Assembly (NCBI GenBank): GCA_027491215.1
Contig: JAIXWP010000039.1
Location: forward strand, 1-57,623
Length of the DNA stretch: 57,623 bases
Direction: 5' to 3'
Source: Flavobacteriales bacterium
GTDB lineage: Bacteria > Bacteroidota > Bacteroidia > Flavobacteriales_D > Sanyastnellaceae
Made by a program: the position numbers and the translations under genes. Below the pieces are notes generated by a model, which saw nothing but the letters and a program-made list of their open reading frames with translations, did not search any database and was not told where the DNA came from. Of the stretch, positions 52,992-57,623 are shown one piece after another; positions within the stretch are counted from its first letter, which is position 1; every line of letters begins with the position of its first letter.

Positions 52992-54728
52992 TTACTTTTT
53001 TGTCCATTTCTTTTTACGGATATAAACTTGAATTCCACCAATAATCAATAGAACAAAAATTGGCAATGCCGCATTCTCGACCTGAATTCTACTGCGGTTG
53101 GCAGCGACAACGCTGTCGTCAAGCTTTCTGAGTTTAATGGTTCTAGAACGAACACTAATCAAAGCTTTATCATCCAACAAGTAATTCATTGAGTTAAGCA
53201 AAAATTCCTTGTTGTCATAGATGACTCTTTTCGCATAACGATCAAATCCTAGGGCTTGTGGCACAGGACCCTGAGGTGTTTCCATTACAGCATTGCGCAC
53301 TACGTCGCCATCTGCAATTACCATCATTGCTGTCGGTACACTGCTTTCTTTATATGCGATAACTGGGTCTTGTCTGATGGCTAGTGGAAGTTGATCCTTG
53401 AATGCAGAATTAAATTGCCCTTCCATCATCAAGGCCATAATCTGATTAGGCATTGCCCCTTGTTTGAAGTAATCCATTCCTAACTCTACTACACTAGTGT
53501 TGATTCTAACAGGAGTTTTTAGTGCTTTGGATAACTCAGAACTACGAAGAATCGGAATCTTCTTTACAAGTGGAGAAGAGTTGACTGTATCGATACTACT
53601 TGCAAATTCATACTTGATTGGATCCAAATTCGCCACGATAGGATGTGCATTTGCTGGCGGGAATAGGAGAGGAGAGTAGTACCAAGAAAACATTTGAATA
53701 TTTCTCTGATTACCCATAGGACCTGCGTCGAATGCAATTGGAGCCGCTTGAAAGTCGATGACAATATTTCTATTGATGCGGGCGCCATATTCGAATAGCA
53801 TTTCATACAACCCCATTTCGTTGCTTACGCCCATCGTTTGTTGCTGCGCGCGAAGGCTATCAAGATCCGTCAAAACCGGATCGACCATCCAAAGCACCTT
53901 ACCACCATTCATGATATATTGGTCAATTATCACACGGTCCTTATCCGAAAAAGCGCTGTCGGGCTTAGCAATAATTATAGCATCGTAAAGATTTTTACGC
54001 TGAGGCAAGCTCTCTACTTTATCACTAAGAGCATTGATTCTCTCATCAATGGTTACGATATCAATTGCATAGTTCTGTTCTAGCCCATTGAGGTAATCGG
54101 CCATTTCGATAGGCAATAATTCTCCATGACCTTGAATGATCGCAACTGCTGGTTTATCTTTTCTGAGCGCTTTTCTAAGATTAGAGGCAAGCTCAAACTC
54201 AAGACTATTCACAGATGAATTGATCATCTCATCGCTTGGCTCCGGCATATCGCTTTTGAAAAACTGCACAGGATATTCTTTTCCTCTGTACTCGATAATT
54301 GCTCCAGGCCAAATCAACTTTGATTGCTGCGCACCATTTTCCTCATAAGATAGACGAGTGAAACGCAAACCTTTTTCGTACAGGGCGTTCTCTGTTTCTT
54401 CAATCGTTTTTTTATCTCCGCTGGAGTAAGGATCAATGAACTCATATTCGATTTGACTACTGCTGTAGTCTCTGAATTCATCCAATCTTTCCTTGATGTT
54501 TTGTTCAAGTCTTTTGAATCCAGCAGGGAATTCTCCAGTTAAATAGCAACGCACAAACACTTTATCCTCAAGCGAGCCAAGCATTTCCTTGGTAGGTTCA
54601 GTAAGTGTGTGGCGTTTTTCCTCGGTGAGATCGAGCTTGAAAAAAACGAATGTGAGAATAAATGCTAGGAAAAAAAGAATTCCTATGGAAAGGAATAGAT
54701 TAAATAAGTCTGTTCTTCTTGCTTTCAT
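52992..54728 (-). CDS. gldG: Gliding motility ABC transporter auxiliary protein GldG
   Basis: A 578-residue protein with N-terminal helix (about 10-33) and C-terminal helix (about 549-570), separated by a large periplasmic GldG/ABC_transp_aux domain. LTEEKRHTLTEPTKEML is the typical start, and KPAVAIIQGHGELLP and MNGGKVLWMVDPV are recognisable. GldG works with permease GldF and ATPase GldA. The ATG at 54728 (MKARRTD) is preferred; two upstream ATGs lie within or above a small hairpin. gldF itself is at 9608-10339, not here. Confidence 0.88.
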   Translation of the reverse strand: MKARRTDLFNLFLSIGILFFLAFILTFVFFKLDLTEEKRHTLTEPTKEMLGSLEDKVFVRCYLTGEFPAGFKRLEQNIKERLDEFRDYSSSQIEYEFIDPYSSGDKKTIEETENALYEKGLRFTRLSYEENGAQQSKLIWPGAIIEYRGKEYPVQFFKSDMPEPSDEMINSSVNSLEFELASNLRKALRKDKPAVAIIQGHGELLPIEMADYLNGLEQNYAIDIVTIDERINALSDKVESLPQRKNLYDAIIIAKPDSAFSDKDRVIIDQYIMNGGKVLWMVDPVLTDLDSLRAQQQTMGVSNEMGLYEMLFEYGARINRNIVIDFQAAPIAFDAGPMGNQRNIQMFSWYYSPLLFPPANAHPIVANLDPIKYEFASSIDTVNSSPLVKKIPILRSSELSKALKTPVRINTSVVELGMDYFKQGAMPNQIMALMMEGQFNSAFKDQLPLAIRQDPVIAYKESSVPTAMMVIADGDVVRNAVMETPQGPVPQALGFDRYAKRVIYDNKEFLLNSMNYLLDDKALISVRSRTIKLRKLDDSVVAANRSRIQVENAALPIFVLLIIGGIQVYIRKKKWTKK

Positions 54729-54748
54729 GGTCATGCACAAAGGTGCAT

Positions 54749-54774
54749 CTAAAAAGGCCATGATTAATGGCCTT
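54749..54774 (-). terminator. Intrinsic terminator overlapping the WbqC stop
   Basis: AAGGCCAT (54754-54761) pairs with ATGGCCTT (54767-54774) over 8 bp; a five-U run follows on the minus strand. The WbqC stop codon lies in the hairpin. Some read-through to gldG is possible because the stem is short. Confidence 0.65.
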
Positions 54775-55378
54775 CACTGCCAATTTTTTTCAATAATATA
54801 TAGTCAATAGCTTTTGGCCCCATGTTAAAGAGAAGGTCAAGGCTTGACAGATTATTCTGAAATGTGAATCGGTCAGCAAAAACTTGAGGATATTCTTTCG
54901 TCAAAAACGGACCTGATGATGGTTCAAACTGCAATCGAATATCATTCTCCTGAAAAGGAATTTGCTCGTCAATAATATTCACTTCTCGTGTTCCAATAAA
55001 GAGCTTTCGATGTATTTCAATACTTGATAAATTGTAATCAATCAAGTACTTATCTTTTTTCAAATAAAGTTTTTCTACAAGTGGGTAGAAGTGATCAAAG
55101 AAGGCTGACTTCCCATATGCACTTCGAATTGTACCCAAATGTGTATTCATCCAAGTGCCATGAGCGATCTGAATTTCTTTGATAGAGATCTTAACTCCCT
55201 TTTGTCCAATGACAGGAATTGTAAGGCTGACTTTACCATTCACACCCAAAATATCATAGCGATTTCGATAGGTCTGTTTTGGGTAATGCTCAAATTTATC
55301 TAGATAAATGGATTCATTGCGCAACGCAAGAGACCACCAATAGATCGATGGAAAAGGACAAATCGGTAAGACTTCCAT
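54764..55378 (-). CDS. WbqC-like family protein
   Basis: A 204-residue protein with the WbqC-like pattern: LPICPFPSIYWWSLAL near the start, HYPKQTYRNRYDILG and NGKVSLTIPVI, then WMNTHLGTIRSAYGKSAFF. The family is named for a polysaccharide gene of Pseudomonas, but its activity is unknown. It starts three bases after the lepB stop, matching the common Flavobacteriia order dapB-lepB-WbqC. Confidence 0.88.
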   Translation of the reverse strand: MEVLPICPFPSIYWWSLALRNESIYLDKFEHYPKQTYRNRYDILGVNGKVSLTIPVIGQKGVKISIKEIQIAHGTWMNTHLGTIRSAYGKSAFFDHFYPLVEKLYLKKDKYLIDYNLSSIEIHRKLFIGTREVNIIDEQIPFQENDIRLQFEPSSGPFLTKEYPQVFADRFTFQNNLSSLDLLFNMGPKAIDYILLKKIGSEGH

Positions 55379-55381
55379 GCC

Positions 55382-57085
55382 TTAGTCTACAAACTTGAAC
55401 ATGCGCTCCCAACGAGTTCTATTGTTTCTGCGGTAGTTAGGATCTTCTTTCGAGAACCAAGTGAATACAGCTTTACCAACCACGTGGCTTTCTGGAACAA
55501 AGCCCCATACACGTGAATCCGCAGAATGATGGCGATTGTCTCCCATCATCCAATAATAATTGGATTTGAAAGTGTATGACTTCGCCTCAGCACCGTTAAT
55601 GAAGATTTTATCTCCTTTCACTTCTAGTTTATTCTCCTCATAAACTTCAATAGCTCTGCGATAGACAGGCAGATTACCCAAGTTTAGATCAATTGTTTCT
55701 CCTTTAGCAGGAATATGAATAGGCCCGAAATTATCCGCCGTCCAATGCAAGTATGGTTCTTGACTGACATTAGGGAAGTATCGCGCCATGTTATTTTCCT
55801 CTAAAGGAAATTGTTGAACATAAATCGAGTCTACGAATGAAAGCTTCTTCACTTTATCTGCTACTTCTCTTGTCATTGTAAGCACAAAACCGTTCTCAGA
55901 TCGCTGACTAATTTCTTGGTAGTTTAACTCGTGCTCCTCAATGATCTTCACCAGCGCTTTTTCCAATTGCTGTTGCGAATATGAAGTAGTAATATCGACG
56001 TTGTAGGTGAACTGCAAACCCTGTGGATTTTCAATCGCAGCTCCGTTAATCATTACTTGTTGATCCTTGATTTCGAGATTATCGCCAGGAAGACCAATAC
56101 AACGTTTGATATAGTTTTCTTTCTTATCGATTGGACGATGTCTCAGTCCTTGGAATTTTACGCCGCCTGCAACAAGCTGTCCATCCTCAGAGCAAGACAA
56201 ACAAAAACCTTCATTAAAATTACTTCTTGCTTGTGTAAAATATTTTGATGAATTCGCAGCAAAAGCCTTGTAAGCCGCGAGTCCTGTAGTGTCTGTCAAA
56301 TAGCTAGTTCTGTTTTCTTTTCTGAAAAGGAAATAAGCTTCTTCACGCAGGATTCCATAATAGTCGTGTCCAGCATAATAAGGATGCACTAGCACTGTAT
56401 CGCCATTTGGGAAGTTGAATACAACTGGGTCAAATCTTTCTACATCGCCAAAGCCTGGTAGACGATAGTTAGGAAGTGAAAACCACTCCACATAACTGTT
56501 GGCCATTGTTCCGGGAATAGCATTATGGACAAACGGAATTGAAACGGGAGTTTGTGGCAATTTTGCACCGTAGCTCATTTTGCTTACAAATAAATAATCT
56601 CCCACCAACATGCTTCTTTCCATAGAAGGCGTTGGGATTGTAAATGCTTCTAAGAAGAAAGTGCGAATAACGCTAGCGGCAACAATAGCAAATACTATTG
56701 CTTCACTCCATTCACGAGCAAATGACTTTTTCTTTCCAGTCCAGTCGCGTGGTCCTACAAAAGCTTGATCCTTTTCCTTAAACGTAAGATTCAAAATAGA
56801 ATACCAAGGAAGAATTGCAAAGAGCCATTGATCTTGTGTCTTTCTTTTATCGAAAGCAATACCCAATTCTACATTGATGATCATTAACATGATCAAATTC
56901 ACTCCCGGAATTATTAGAAGGAAAAACCACCACCATGGGCGTTTCAATATTTTTAGAAAAGGAAAAAATTGTACTAAAGGAAAATAGGCGAGGGCAGAAG
57001 TATGACCTGCTCTCTTTAATAATTTAGGTAGCGCTACACAATAAATAATGATAAGTAGTGCTAAAAATATTTCTGGAATTCTCAT
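55382..57085 (-). CDS. lepB: Signal peptidase I, long Bacteroidota form
   Basis: A 567-residue inner-membrane protease that removes signal peptides. The N terminus has three extra hydrophobic segments (about 1-90) not found in E. coli LepB. The catalytic Ser is in IPTPSMERSM (about 153) and the general-base Lys in NYIKRCIGLPGD (about 324), with an insertion between them. The last box is MMGDNRHHSADSRVWGFV (about 517-534). It follows dapB after five bases. Confidence 0.95.
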   Translation of the reverse strand: MRIPEIFLALLIIIYCVALPKLLKRAGHTSALAYFPLVQFFPFLKILKRPWWWFFLLIIPGVNLIMLMIINVELGIAFDKRKTQDQWLFAILPWYSILNLTFKEKDQAFVGPRDWTGKKKSFAREWSEAIVFAIVAASVIRTFFLEAFTIPTPSMERSMLVGDYLFVSKMSYGAKLPQTPVSIPFVHNAIPGTMANSYVEWFSLPNYRLPGFGDVERFDPVVFNFPNGDTVLVHPYYAGHDYYGILREEAYFLFRKENRTSYLTDTTGLAAYKAFAANSSKYFTQARSNFNEGFCLSCSEDGQLVAGGVKFQGLRHRPIDKKENYIKRCIGLPGDNLEIKDQQVMINGAAIENPQGLQFTYNVDITTSYSQQQLEKALVKIIEEHELNYQEISQRSENGFVLTMTREVADKVKKLSFVDSIYVQQFPLEENNMARYFPNVSQEPYLHWTADNFGPIHIPAKGETIDLNLGNLPVYRRAIEVYEENKLEVKGDKIFINGAEAKSYTFKSNYYWMMGDNRHHSADSRVWGFVPESHVVGKAVFTWFSKEDPNYRRNNRTRWERMFKFVD

Positions 57086-57090
57086 ACAGT

Positions 57091-57623
57091 TTAAAATTTA
57101 AGAAAGTCTTTCATTGTAAAAACACCTTTCTTGTTTTGAAGCCATTCAGCTGCTTTCACAGCTCCTAGCGCAAATCCTTTGCGACTTTTGGCTTCATGTT
57201 TTATTTCAATAAAATCTACTTCTGAGTCGTACTTTATGATATGTGTACCTGGAACTTCGGGTTCGCGTAACACATCAATGTGAAGGTCTTCACTTGAAGG
57301 TTCATCTAAGGTCCATTGTTTTTTTCTATCTAGATTTTGTAAAATACCCTCTGCAATGGTAATCGCTGTACCACTTGGTTTATCAAGTTTTTGCAAGTGA
57401 TGAATCTCTTGAATGCTCGGCTCATATTCTTGAACATCGTTCATGATACTTGCCAATTTTTCATTGATGTGAAATAGAATGTTGACACCTATAGAAAAGT
57501 TTGTCGCATATAGAAGTGTTCCGCCTTTACCTTCAGCCTCTGATTTGATTTCATTCAAACGATTGTACCATCCCGTTGTACCAACAACTACAGGAACACC
57601 AAGCTCAAAACAAGCTAGAATAT
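57091..57623 (-). CDS. dapB: 4-hydroxy-tetrahydrodipicolinate reductase (partial, 5' end missing)
   Basis: The frame is open to the end of the window, so the start and NAD(P)-binding N terminus lie beyond it; 177 residues are visible. Clear motifs are PVVVGTTGW (end of the nucleotide-binding domain), EIHHLQKLDKPSGTA (catalytic His-His-x-x-x-Lys and substrate loop) and EIKHEAKSRKGFALGAV. The enzyme makes tetrahydrodipicolinate for lysine and meso-diaminopimelate. It heads the lepB-WbqC-gldG-DUF4340 run. Confidence 0.95.
   Translation of the reverse strand, partial: ILACFELGVPVVVGTTGWYNRLNEIKSEAEGKGGTLLYATNFSIGVNILFHINEKLASIMNDVQEYEPSIQEIHHLQKLDKPSGTAITIAEGILQNLDRKKQWTLDEPSSEDLHIDVLREPEVPGTHIIKYDSEVDFIEIKHEAKSRKGFALGAVKAAEWLQNKKGVFTMKDFLKF

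Noticed and set aside
54733-54748. Small hairpin (TGCAC-N4-GTGCA) just before the gldG start as a translational switch
   Set aside because: The stem is short and the choice among three close ATGs is unsettled, so no regulatory claim is justified.

Overview
The window is a piece of a Bacteroidota chromosome, most likely from the class Flavobacteriia or a close marine relative. The evidence is the low GC content, four proteins with C-terminal type IX secretion (T9SS) sorting domains, PorT, GldF and GldG, a short primary sigma factor, a Rho factor with a long Asn/Gln/Arg insert, a TamL-type BamA-like lipoprotein, a membrane-extended signal peptidase I, and several promoters with the Bacteroidota -7 box TAnnTTTG. 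No rRNA, tRNA, CRISPR array, insertion sequence or prophage was seen. The window is mostly core genome. Only small stretches look accessory: the GNAT/HTH pair at 16.7-17.7 kb, the palindromic element and broken bestrophin gene at 30.65-31.24 kb, and the T9SS cargo genes.

Layout. 1-8.5 kb: the 3' end of a large FG-GAP/ASPIC T9SS cargo gene; then porT, a small membrane protein gene and rho on the minus strand; then a DUF4293 gene and a coupled hypothetical on the plus strand; then phoH on the minus strand. 8.5-16.6 kb: a plus-strand run with a SAM hydroxide adenosyltransferase, an ABM-fold protein, gldF, an LptF/G permease, two coupled glycosyltransferases, a PhoD-like phosphatase and a Reg_prop propeller protein. 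16.7-17.7 kb: an overlapping GNAT-like/HTH pair resembling a toxin-antitoxin module. 17.7-23.1 kb: a 1780-residue TPR-PD40-CRD-coiled-coil-SPOR protein. 23.3-31.2 kb: a DUF547 lipoprotein, a glycosyltransferase 2, DUF423, an aldehyde dehydrogenase with tryptophan 2,3-dioxygenase, uvrA, and a bestrophin pseudogene.

31.3-44.7 kb: information-processing genes (rpsA, rpoD, and rpsO-pnp), interspersed with three T9SS cargo proteins (an esterase, a choice-of-anchor L protein, a CotH/lamin-tail protein), an acyltransferase 3, a serine hydrolase and a small secreted protein. 44.8-51.9 kb: an MBL-rhodanese enzyme, a Tat-like pirin, a TauE/moaD/moaE run, and a divergent TamL and SpoU-type RNA methyltransferase pair. 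51.9-57.6 kb: a minus-strand run dapB (partial)-lepB-WbqC-gldG-DUF4340.

How the genes fit together. The cell-envelope theme is strong: PorT, a PorE-like anchor candidate, gldF, gldG and several cargo proteins all concern T9SS and gliding. gldF and gldG, often adjacent, lie about 43 kb apart here. The most unusual points are: (1) a PorE-like domain order in which the OmpA peptidoglycan-binding domain is replaced by a very long coiled coil and two SPOR-like domains; (2) the GNAT/HTH pair with a repeat-covered promoter; (3) a perfect intrinsic terminator for a minus-strand gene that lies inside the coding sequence of the convergent serine hydrolase; (4) the bestrophin gene broken by an internal deletion next to a palindromic element.
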